Below, in pieces: positions 23,471 to 34,519 of a stretch of 64,000 nucleotides of DNA. A program made the position numbers and the translations under genes. The stretch's first letter is position 1. The number at the start of each line of letters is the position of its first letter. The notes under the pieces are model-generated. The model had not been told where the DNA came from. It saw only the letters and a program-made list of their open reading frames with translations, and did no database searches. The stretch is from Steromphala cineraria (lineage: Eukaryota; Mollusca; Gastropoda; Trochida; Trochidae). Where the stretch lies: the NCBI GenBank assembly GCA_916613615.1, contig OU744724.1, positions 57,481,898-57,545,897 of the forward strand. Direction: 5' to 3'.

Positions 23471-26400
23471 TAGTAAAGAATCTGGTAGGTTTGAAGAGAG
23501 GCCAGGAGACATTAGTGGTATATTAATCATCATTTAGCTGTGTCCAGACCGCCTCTGAGTGACCAGTCAGAAGCTTGACCGATGTCCAGCTCTCGTGGCA
23601 GTGTTAGTGGGGCCTCGCTTGACCATTACACTGACCGCTGTAGCTTCACACTCATCATAGTCAAATTAACATTAGATTTACGCAGCTGATGTGAGGCCGA
23701 AAGCAGGGACGTTTTTCTGAACAGTGGACGTTATTGCAGACAGACAGACGTACAGACAGATCAACAGACAGACAGAATTTGTGTATTAACTAATTGTACA
23801 GAAAATTTGCTAATATGTAACTTGAATTTCTGATCATGACTTAAATTTCCAACATCTATGACATTTTTAACATAAAAACCAGATGCTGGTTTAAATAAGC
23901 CTTGATTTATCACCAACAAAAGTTCTTTAAAAATTGAAAAAAAATCTGTTCTGGTTTATTCAGAAATATAAGGTTTGACATTGAACTGCAAAAAATAGGG
24001 CATTGGATTTTATAAATGTCTTTCTATTCAAACTTGAAGTTAAAAAATAATTCTGCTGAATTGGCTGTGTGGTCGCTATAAATGTCAGCATTTCAGTGCA
24101 AATATGTGTGTGAAACTTAGGGCGTGTCCATTAGAATCTCATATGACACAATCAGACAATTCGGCACAATTTGATCTAGATATGAATTTAAAGAATTTTG
24201 TATTAAAAACAATGAACAGTTTCTCCAAATTCTTTGAACTGCATAAAACAAATATTCTGTATTGATAAAAGAAGCTTTTTTTTGCAAAATAGGATTTACT
24301 TGAAAAAGTTATGTCTATGATCTGTGTAATGATAAGTGTTTTAGTGGAAGTCAACCAGAGGCTGACTACAGTCAGGTTTACCGGTATATAAACATATATT
24401 CATAAAATCATGTTTATCAAATTCCTCAACATTCTGTATATTTGCTGTTTATCAAAAATATCCTTTTCCACAAAAAATGTGTAAAATAAAGGCAGTATGT
24501 ATTGTAATTTGTTATAACATGGTATAAAATCATCTCCTTGTCTGTCTATCCATAATTGTTAGTTTTCTTAGGAAGTATTTGTACAGGTTGTGACAATTTT
24601 CAAAACAAGAAATCTAAGAACTTCAAACTGGTTGAAAAATAGACCTTTAAATTTTATCATTTCACAGTTATGTCTTTTGTTAATATTATGATTGGTAATG
24701 TTTGATAAATTTTCTGAAGACTGGTTGAAGACGTCATCTAATCACTCTCGCTACTCTGTTTGAATAACCTTTTAAGAAAATGAAGATAATATTATGGATA
24801 ACATATTCAGCAAAACCTGAAAAAATAAGTTTTATATCCATAATACTATCTTCATCTTCTTCATCATCACAACTTCTAGAATGCCCATCAAAGAAAACTT
24901 TATAAGAATTGTATTTTTTCAACATAGTTAATATTTGTGTCAAGGAACCTTGAAATAAGTTCTCTGTGTGTATTGACAGTCTCTTGCTAATATAGTAAGT
25001 ATAAACTGTATTGGATAACATATGTAAGTAATAGGAAGACCTACTTAATACAGCCCAAATTAGCATTGCCATAATTAGTGGTATTCGGTATCAGCAGCTG
25101 GAAGTGATTACCTCCCCTTAACAACTCTCCTGCTTCAGATTTAAGTGGACATGCCTGGGATTCCAAAAGTGACATCAAATCATGTTTGGAATGAAATTGA
25201 GACACTTTATGGCTTCTTCCATTAAACTTGTTAGCATTGTTGAAAAGAATGTATAAACACAGTATATATTGCATCTTTAAGTGATTCGTGGCTAACATAA
25301 ACTAAAGGCTTGCGTCTTTGATGTATCTGTCAGATTTCAAGCAGGGGAGATAATGTAGAGTAAGAAGCATTTTCAACTGTCAAGATAAGACACGTTTTTG
25401 TACTTCTGTCATTTTCACTATGGTTTCTATTAACATATATCTCAGCTATTATTTTTGTCTGTGTTGATGATAGCATTCTTTCCTTATCTAAATTGTATAT
25501 TATTTTCTTTTCCAAATTGTATATCATTTAGCAATATTTCTTGTTGGGATTTTTGTCATGTAATCTTACCTATATATGGGTTGATAATTGCCTGAATTAA
25601 TGTTTTAATTGAGCTCTTTTGTCTTTTTGATGTTTAAAAGATGTTAGAAAATGTATATTATTGAGGATAATGGAGAAATGAGGAAAGAAAATTTTTAGAC
25701 TATCTGCAGACAACAGGTAAGAAGTAGTTATTGTAAAACTTACTCTTTAAATTGTAAAAGAAAAACAATTCAGAAACAAATAAACTTTGCTGTATGCAAT
25801 AAATTGTTAGTGTTTAAGATAAAGTAAACAAGAAACCAACCAGTGCACTATTCAAAGTTATCCTCAATATAATATTGTTCATAAAAAAATACTTTCCACT
25901 TCAGTATTGCTTTTTGGTTTTATTGACCATCTTTTAGTCTTTAATTGAATTTTGACAATTAGATGGAAATGATTAAGGCTTTGATAAGTTACTTACGTAA
26001 ACGTATTGAATTACCCACTATAAATAAGCAAAAACAAGAAACAAAATTTCTTGATGGAATTGATTAAGGCTTTGATAAGTCAGTTACATTTACAAAAGCA
26101 TAGAATTAATAAACATAAATTAAGCTGATAAAACAAAACCAAAATGAAATTATGAAAAATATTAATCTATACAACCTGCTGTCACTATTAATGTTTTTTT
26201 ATATATTTTATGGCTTTCTATTCATAACCTTCTGTCTAGAAAGCCAAACATCAATCTATCTTGAAACAAGACACAACCCCTTCTTCTATCATAGTCTCAA
26301 TCAAGAGGAGTATTTTTAGCCTGACCTCCAAGCAAGAAAGATGAAAGATACGTGAGACACTCACTGTGTATCTGATGATCTTGAATAGGTTGGATCCCGT

Positions 26401-26494
26401 GATAGTTAAACTCCCACACTGTAACCTTGCCTTGTTGCCTTCCGACTTGCAACTAGCAAATTTATGACTTGTACAAAATGCCACCCATTCATTT
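23471..26494. other. No gene seen
   Basis: AT-rich intron-like sequence. A short GACAGACA run lies near 23737-23776. Minus-strand open frames at 24734-25072 (112 codons) and 25041-25298 show no domain, signal peptide or coding composition and are not accepted. The 25.0-25.3 kb piece could contain an exon but nothing proves it. Confidence 0.45.
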
Positions 26495-27230
26495 GTCTAC
26501 AAGTCGTTCCTATCTGTCTTGTTTTATTTAAGAATAATCAATTATTGATTTGGAAATAAGAATAGAATTGAGAGTGTTATACTGTTAAATGTCATCGATT
26601 TATTTGTGTACAAGTCGTTCCTATCTGTTGATTTTGTTTAAATTTATTTAAGAATAATCAATTATTGATTTGGAAAAATAGAATAAAATTAAGAGTGTCA
26701 TACCATTAAATGTCACCGATTTATTTGTATACAAGTCGTTCCTATCTGTTGATTTTGTTTAAATTTATTTAAGAATAATCAATTATTGATTTGGAAAAAT
26801 AGAATAAAATTAAGAGGGTCATACCATTAAATGTCACCGATTTATTTGTATACAAGTCATTCCTATCTGTGAATCTTGTTTTATTTAAGAATAATCAATT
26901 ATTGATTTGGAAATAAGAATGGAATTGAGAGTGTTATACCATTAATGTCATCGATTTATTTGTGTACAAGTCCTTTCTTGTCTGTTGATCTTGTTTTTCG
27001 GAAGGAATAATCGATTATTGATTTAGAAATAAGAATATTCATTTGTATACAAGGTGTTTCCTGTCTGTTGATCTGGGTTTTTTTATTCAAAAATAATATT
27101 TTCTATGTTGAAATATAAAAAACATGAAACAATTAGGAATGTCAATCATTCATTCTCTACAAGTCATTTCATATCTGTGGTTCTTGTTTATTTAATTCAA
27201 GAATGATAAATTGTCAATTTGGAAATAAAA
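26495..27230. repeat. Tandem repeat, ~110-121 bp, about six diverged units
   Basis: 'tacaagtcgttcctatctgt' occurs at about 26498, 26609, 26730 and 26851 (with one change) and then in more diverged form near 26964, 27049 and 27158. Each is followed by 'aagaataatcaattattgat'. Divergence increases toward the right end. Confidence 0.85.
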
Positions 27231-27437
27231 ATAACATGAAAAATTGAAGAATGTTACCCATTTAAAGTTATCACTGGGTACCCATTTCCTGTTGGTGAAT
27301 AGAGGCACAGGGGATAAAAGCTTCAAACTCTGAGAGTGGGTTACCCACTCATCAAGCAAGTCTGGCCCGTTGTTGCTGAACTATGCTGATAACTGTCAAC
27401 CAATTATTGCACAGGACCACGTGCCACCACATTTACA

Positions 27438-28270
27438 TTTTTAGCTCATCTGGCCTGTAAGGCCCGATGGGCTTATGGCATGGCATGTTGTCCGGCGTCC
27501 GTCCGTCCGTCCGTCCGTAAACTTTGTGGAATTTCGACTTCTTCTCCAGAACCATAGGGCCTAGAAAGCTGAAACTTTGTGTACAAACTCCTTGGCTAGT
27601 GAGGATTATAAATTGTAGCTTTGGTGGCCCTGTGACCCCTAATAAGGGCCACAGGGGCCATGCCCTAAAAACCTATTTTCATCTTCTTCTCCAGAACCAT
27701 AAGGCCTAGAAAGCTAAAACTTTGTGTACAGACTCCTTGGCTAGTGAGGATTAAAAATTGTAGCTTTGGTGGCCCTGTGACCCCCAATAAGGGCCACAGG
27801 GGCCACACCCTAAAAACCTATTTTCATCTTCTTCGCCAGAACCATGAGGCCTAGAAAGCTGAAACTTTGTCTACATACTCCTTGGCTAGTGAGGATTATA
27901 AATTGTAGCTTTGGTGGTCCTGTGACCCCTAATAAGGGCCACGGGGGCCATGCCCTAAAAACCTATTTTCATCTTCTTCTCCAGAACCATGAGGCCCAGA
28001 AAGCTGAAACTTTGTGTACAAACTCTTTGACTAGTGAGGATTATGAATTGTAGCTTTGGTGACCTGTTGCCCCTAATAAAGGCAACAGGAACTTCCTTCA
28101 AATCTATTTTCATCTTCTTCTCCTGAAGTAGAAGGCCTAGAAAACTGAAACTTGTCGCCTATGTACTTAAATTTATGATTGGTGACCCTGTGGCCTCTAC
28201 AATTGGCCACACTCTACAGCATAATTGATGATGAAGCCTGATGAGCTACAGAGCCAAAGGCTCTATTTTT
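27438..28270 (+). mobile_element. Element carrying 145-bp tandem repeats, full copy (plus)
   Basis: The left end is 'tttttagctcatctggcctg' with 'aaggcccgatgggctt', then CCGTCCGTCC. Units start ('cttcttctccagaaccat'-like) at 27538, 27683, 27828, 27973 and 28114, giving periods of 145, 145, 145 and 141. The right end is 'gaagcctgatgagctacaga' with the AGAGCC...GGCTCT hairpin and T-run. It has the same two ends as 1734-2872 but fewer units. No coding capacity. Confidence 0.8.
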
Positions 28271-28877
28271 ACAAAGGTTTAATAGGTTCAAAATAAAGAT
28301 TGTTGTTCCTTAGCAGATATTACCAAATCTAGGAGAGATTGTAATGATTGTGTTAACTTTTTCAATAGATACATGTATATGAAACATTTGTATGATAATG
28401 AAGAAAAATTCCTCTTTGAGGTCACTAAACAACAGCTGCATGTTCTTTGCATGCATATTGATAAAAATGTTTATAAATATTTAGACAATGTCGTTTTGTA
28501 ATATTTTATGGTTGAACTAGTTTGTTTATGTCAAGCTCAGAAGCCTCCTTTGCAAAAATACTCAAATATTTATATATTCTTTTTTAGATCCTAGAATATA
28601 AACAATGTTTTACATAAAGAGATCTACATCTGTTAATGCATATAAACATGAGAAATCACTTAAACGTAATATGTTTTTGGAAAAATTTATTGATGCGTAT
28701 ATTTCATTTTCCATTGTTGTTATACTTTTGTTTACTTCATTATTTGTAATATGCGAGGCCTGAAAAGATTTTTTCTTTCAATAAACCCAAGAGAATTGAG
28801 ATCTAAACCATGTATAATTGTTGTTATGAAATGAGCTGAAATCTTGTGTACAGACAGCTTGGTTGAAGTAATTAGAT
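28271..28877. other. No gene seen
   Basis: AT-rich, nothing recognised. Confidence 0.5.
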
Positions 28878-29314
28878 CATCCTGCTACATCAGCGTATAT
28901 GTCTCCGCTAATGCTACAACCTATCCCCTGATATCCTCCTATAGTCTTCTGTTGTATCGCTATATATAGCAAGCCAATCAAATGATGCCCTTTCAGCGAT
29001 ATCGGCAAACTAGTTTCTTGGCTTCGTTCCGCGTGCTCACCTCGTGATTCAAATTAACCAATAGGAGTGCTATTAGATAATAAATCTGATTCTCATTGCA
29101 GTCTCCCGCTAAGCTCCAAATCGCGCTCTTAGATTTCCACGTGCGACATCACTAGACAACAGTGTATGGAGTTCGAAATAGTTTGACTGAAAACAGACAG
29201 TCTATAAATAGCGCTGAGCAACAACCCGTCAGCGATACGACAGAATACTCTAGGAGGATATCAGGGGATAGGTTGTAGCATGAGCGGAGACATATACGCT
29301 GATGTAGCAGGATG
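28878..29314. mobile_element. Long-TIR element with 9-bp target duplication (Mutator-like), 437 bp
   Basis: Inverted arms of more than 60 bp begin CATCCTGCTACATCAGCGTA and end TACGCTGATGTAGCAGGATG. Flanks are TAATTAGAT (28869-28877) and TAATAAGAT (29315-29323), matching at 8 of 9. Long TIRs plus a 9-bp duplication point to the Mutator superfamily. No transposase is present. Confidence 0.7.
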
Positions 29315-29440
29315 TAATAAGATAGGATATTATGTGGCAGAGAAATACATAAATAGATGAGCCGTAGATTATGTCATCATCTTTTTTTTTGGCCACTGCA
29401 ATGCGGAACAATGTATTCAGTGGCGTCTTTTACATACATA

Positions 29441-29714
29441 CCATATTTCCTCTAAAAAGTGCCGGGGGTCATTGGTAGTTGAGAAATTAAGGGCTGGGAT
29501 TTTTTTTTAGCTCCTTTTCTCCAAAATAACCACCAGGTCCTAACCATTGATTAAAGGTCATTAGTAAACATTATACAGGAATTCATTGTAAAAGAGGGCT
29601 TAAAACAACTTCAATTTCTTATGAAAGAAATCGAATCTTGGCCTCTTATAAGCTCAAGGGGTAAAGGGATGCTGAAAAAAATAAGTGCCTCAGCGCTAAT
29701 TAGAGAAAATACGG
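29441..29714. mobile_element. Possible diverged TIR element
   Basis: 'ccatatttcctctaaaaagt' at the left end and 'gctaattagagaaaatacgg' at the right are imperfect inverted copies. No target duplication can be read. Confidence 0.35.
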
Positions 29715-32076
29715 CACATCATGATTAGTTCACATGAGTTTGAACGGAGCTTTGACATTATTCATTTTCCAGTGCAGACACACAAATTGACATTCAATTC
29801 TTAAGTATAACAAAATCTGAGTTTTCTGCAACTTATTAGTATGACATTTAAATCAATGCATCTTGTTGATCCCTCACTGCAGTGAAATGTGACTACTATG
29901 CACTGTATCATTCTTCTGTATGGCCACTTAAAATCACAAGCACTTCCCCTCTCAAAGGATGTTGATTTGTAATTGAAGTATTTGTATAAAATGTCAAGTT
30001 GGATTGTTTGGAACCTTAAATAAATCATTTTCAATTCTCTAAAATTCATTTCATGTTGATACCTCTGCTATTCTTTTATTATTCTTCCATTGATGATGTT
30101 TATGTGCCCTTTGAAGAAGTTTGAATCATTAAATAAATATTAGTTCATGATAATTTGGAAATACAAATACCAGCACTAGATCCTTGCAATGGTTATAGGA
30201 GGTGAACCTCCGAAATAATTTTTGAAACTTCTTTTAACTTCCAGAATCTTGGTTTTAAGCACCACCAATTTTAAAATTAATTTTAAACAGCTGGAGCCCA
30301 AAGGTGATTCTCAATATTTCCAAATTGCAACAATAAATATATCCTTTTTCCAACAACTTGTTGACTTACAAGAACATTTGGTTGAGTCCATTTCAGCAGA
30401 GGTAGAATGGGTCAGTACACGAGCCTTACTAAACCGTAACATGTTATTTTTACCTGTAGGCAGAATGGGACTGTAGGCAGAATTTGAAGACACCTCAAAG
30501 ATCCTAACTACTATTTTACAATTTTATGCATTGACGTTTTCACAATATTTTAATTACCTATGGAGACTCAATGTAAGTCTTGAAATATACAAGCTTGTAG
30601 ATTGCATGTTAGAACCAGGGTCACAGATGGCAATGAGTGTTCACATAATCAAATAGACGAACAATCACACGGTGGGTGGTGAATAGCTGGGCTTTATTTC
30701 ATAATTATCTGTCATTTTCAATCACAATGAATGCTTTTATTGGAGACATTCCATCAAAATGGAATTGCATTAGCATTTAGGTCTTCCCATTGAACATAGG
30801 TCTAAAGAATTCAATTAACCTGATGTGTGGAAGGTAGTCCTGCTTCATAACTGTGTATTATATATAGGATCCTTCAAACAGTCTAGGTCTAAATTCTGCA
30901 AGTCTAGATTGACTGAATACACTGAAATTAAAAGCCTAAAGAAATAAAATAATATATATGAAGGTACAGTAATTATTTTGAATATTTCATAGACTAAATT
31001 TTAGTCTATGTTGAAGGTTGTCCAGTGATATGCAGACAAGTTGTTATAAGATTTTGTCGAAATATCTTGGTAAAATGAAATCTATGTAAAACAAAAATAT
31101 TTCTAGATAAGGTTTCCACATTGCATCAATGATCCATATTTTGATAAACAATTCAGTAGGTGGATTTCTTTGATTATGTAAAACCTACTTTCATTCCTGC
31201 ATCCTGATATTAAAATTGTCCAATAACAATTACTACAGCCATTTGCATACAAAATTGTATTTCTAAAGGACAAATAATCACATGCTCTTGTTTATATTAT
31301 TTACATAACTTGCTAATATTACTGCAGTGAAATTGAAACAAAATATGACAATTTGTTCTATACTTATGCTGTTCCTTTATTTGAAACATTCCTTGAATAA
31401 AATCATTCACAAATTTTAATTACCGTCACAATTACACAGTCATATCCAATATGCTTCCTATCTGTAATACAATACAACAAATTTTCCCTTAAAAATTAAA
31501 TTAAGATTTTTAAAGGCAAATTTAAAAAAAAATTGATAGCTTCATTTAATTATATCACCACATTATCCATTGATTCATTTTGTTAACAGCTAAAAGAAAG
31601 AAATGAGGAAATATTGATTTAAGAAAAACCTAATGTAATTATTTCATAATGTTAATTACAATAATCATTTACAAAAGGGAACATCTTCCCACGGTAGGTA
31701 ATGTATATATAACAACCTCTTTACTGTCGGGAGTCCGTGAGCAAAGTAGATTCACTTGGAGCCCAGGTGCCGAATTCTTGAAGCAATGAGATGTAAAAAG
31801 AAAACTCTTTCAGTCAAGTATTGGGGGATGGACTCATTTTGAAACATTGCAAGTGGACCGTAATGGTGGGAGATGAAAGCGAGAGCATCTGGTACCGCTA
31901 GCAGGTTAAGTAGGCTGCCCTGTGTCTAGTTAAGCTTCACATGGAACTGCCATGTTTATTTACTGCCTGGTTTGTTAAGAAAATACCTGGATTGTGCTAA
32001 TGGTCCCGAAATAACACAGATGGTAGTCACCCATAATTTATGGATACTATAAATATTTTGCTTGATTTGATTTTTT
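29715..32076. other. No gene seen
   Basis: Presumed intron. Open frames of 60-84 codons occur (29801-30049 minus, 30222-30476 plus) without domain or splice support. No repeat recognised. Confidence 0.45.
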
Positions 32077-32722
32077 AGCTCACCTATTTTCATCTTCTTC
32101 TCCAGAACCATAAGGCCTAGAAAGCTGAAACTTTTTATACAGACTCCTTGACTATTGAGGATTATAGATTGTAGCTTATGTGGCCCCGTGGCCCCTAATA
32201 AGGGCCTCAGGGGCCACATCCTTTAACCTAATTTCATAATTTTTCTCAAGAACCATAAGGCCTAGAAAGCTGAAACTGTGTATACAGACTCCTTGACTAT
32301 TGAGGATTATAAATTGTAGCTTTGTTGGACCTATGGCCACTAATAAGGGTCACAGGGCCACCACCTTGAAACCTATTTTCATCTTCTTCTCCAGAACCAT
32401 AAGGCCTAGAAAGCTGAAACTTTGTATACAGACTCCTTGACTATTGAGGATTATAGATTGTTGCTTTTGTGGCCCTGTGGCCCCTAATAAGGGCCTCAGG
32501 GGCCACATCCTTTAACCTAATTTATTTCATCATTTTTCTCAAGAAGCATCAGGCCTAGAAAGCTGAAAGTTTGTGTGCAAACTCCTAAGTTAGATAAGGA
32601 GGAATCCAAATTGTACATTTGCTGACCCTGTGGTCCAAAGTGAGGGAGGAACCACATTTGCCACACCCTTAAGCAAAATTGATATGAAGCCGGATGAGCT
32701 ACATAGCTACTGGCTCTATTTT
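32077..32722 (+). mobile_element. 145-bp repeat element with deleted left end
   Basis: 'tttttagctcacc' is joined directly to 'tattttcatcttcttctcc', so the GGCC hairpin and CCGTCCGT part are missing. About four units follow, then 'ggatgagctacatagc' and 'ggctctatttttt'. The two mutually related terminal-type units ('gggcctcaggggccacatcc') suggest amplification of a unit pair. Confidence 0.75.
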
Positions 32723-32734
32723 TTGGTGAATTGG

Positions 32735-33540
32735 AATAAAGGTAAATGATGATTGATAATAATTTATGATGAGGAGGATGATGATTGATGGTGATGATGA
32801 TGTGTATTTATGATGAGGATAATGATTGATGATGGTGATGATGATGTTGATGATGATGATGAGGAGGAGGAGGAGGATTATGAATGATGGTGTTGTTGAT
32901 GATTACTATGATGAGGATGATGATGTTGATGATGTGGATGGTGATGTTTTATGATATGGATGATGATGTGGATTTATGATGATGATTGATGGTGGTGATG
33001 ATGATGATATTTTATGATTATGATGATGGTGATTTCGGATGTGGATCATAGGGGTGATGGTTATTGTGGTGTTAGCAGTAGTGATGATCGTCATGGTGAT
33101 GATGATTATAGGGATGATAAATAAGTGTGTGGTCATGATTGAAGTGGTAAATATTGCAATTGTGTAAACAGCATTGATAGTTATGAAGGTCATCAAAATT
33201 ATTGAGATGATGATGATGATGATGATGACGATGACAATGATGACGACTACGATGATGATAATGATGATAGTGGGGGTGGTGTGGTAATGGGGATAACAGG
33301 ATGGATATATTGTTTGTAGGAAAGGGGAAGATGATTATGCAAAATATGACGATGACAATGATGACGATGACAATGATGATGATGATGATGATGACGACGA
33401 CGATGATGATGATGATGATGATGATGATAATGATGATAGTGGTGGTGGTGTGGTAATGGGGATAGCAGGATGGATATATTGTTTGTAGGAAAGGGGAAGA
33501 TGGTTATGCAAAAGATGATGATGACAATGATGAAGATACA
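32735..33540. repeat. (GAT)n-rich microsatellite with an internal duplication
   Basis: Long runs of GAT/GAC/GGT trinucleotides. A block with 'gtggtaatggggata' and 'tattgtttgtaggaaagggg' occurs at about 33260-33345 and again at about 33440-33520. Ser- or His-rich open frames on the minus strand come from the repeat. Confidence 0.9.
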
Positions 33541-34019
33541 TAAAAATGTTTTGATATCTTTTTATGAATGCATGAATTATGAAATGACTTTGCTCAAAAA
33601 AGCATTACATTATTGTGATTTTGATTGAAATGTGCCCAAAAAATTGGATACAGTATTAATAAAAAAGATAATGACTTTGTTGATCAAGATGGTTGTCATC
33701 GTGAAGGTGACAGTGGTTATAATGGTCAGTTGTCCTTATCCAATGAGAACAACAAAATGAATGATTGTTAGATAAACATAACGGATGACAGAGGCAATGA
33801 TTATGATAGGGATTTCAACATGTATGTTTTGTTCTTTGAGGTCTATTTACAGTTGGGCTTCCAGAGGTCAAAAAAATTGGACGATTCGAGTACCCGAAAT
33901 TTAATCTTTACCAAAGAAATCATTTAATCGTTGTTGAGCCTAGATATCATTATCCATCATTAGGTAATATCATAATTGCTTATAAAAAACATATCTTGAC
34001 ATTGATGTCTTGAAATTGT
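33541..34019. other. No gene seen
   Basis: Single-copy-looking intron sequence between the GAT repeat and a TIR element. Confidence 0.5.
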
Positions 34020-34289
34020 CAGTCTAAGTAAACCTAGCCTTAATATTATCAGTTTCACTCCTATACTTAGTCTAGAAAGGCCTAGTAGAGGGTCGCGTCA
34101 GCCCACGTATCAAATTGACCAATTAAAACTCATCTTACCAAGCCACAATAGTCTGCCTTCGCGTGTATAACGTTGTAGTGTCATAGGTGGCAGAAAGGTC
34201 GGCTGACGCGACCCTGTACTAGACCTTTCTAAACTCAGTATAGGAGTGAAACGGATAATATTGAGGCTAAGTTTACCGTACTTAGACTG
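34020..34289. mobile_element. Long-TIR element with perfect 9-bp target duplication, 270 bp
   Basis: TGAAATTGT occurs at 34011-34019 and again at 34290-34298. The arms start CAGTCTAAGTAAACCTAGCC and end 'gtttaccgtacttagactg'; they are imperfect inverted copies over about 85 bp and include 'gggtcgcgtcagcc' / 'ggctgacgcgaccc'. The structure is nearly all TIR. It lies 231 bp upstream of a Dispatched exon. Mutator-like by TIR length and TSD size (inference). Confidence 0.8.
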
Positions 34290-34519
34290 TGAAATTGTAA
34301 TGTTGATCACCTGTTTTCATACTTTGCAACAAAAAGAGTGATATAAATTCAGTGACTTCCACGTTTCGAGTCCTCGATTTAAAGAAAATGGATCCAAGTC
34401 CAGCTGGCTCAAGTTCTCGAGTTCCTGTGGAAGCCATTATTTACAGTATGTAACAAGATGTCAGAATATTTTGAATTTCTTGTTAACTAAGCTCTGATAG
34501 ATAGTTCTTTCTGTTACAG

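Noticed and set aside
24734..25072. 112-codon minus-strand open frame
   Set aside because: It overlaps another frame, has AT-driven composition and shows no recognisable domain or splice context.
33335..33541. Ser-rich minus-strand protein over the GAT repeat
   Set aside because: Encoded by a trinucleotide microsatellite; no flanking gene structure.
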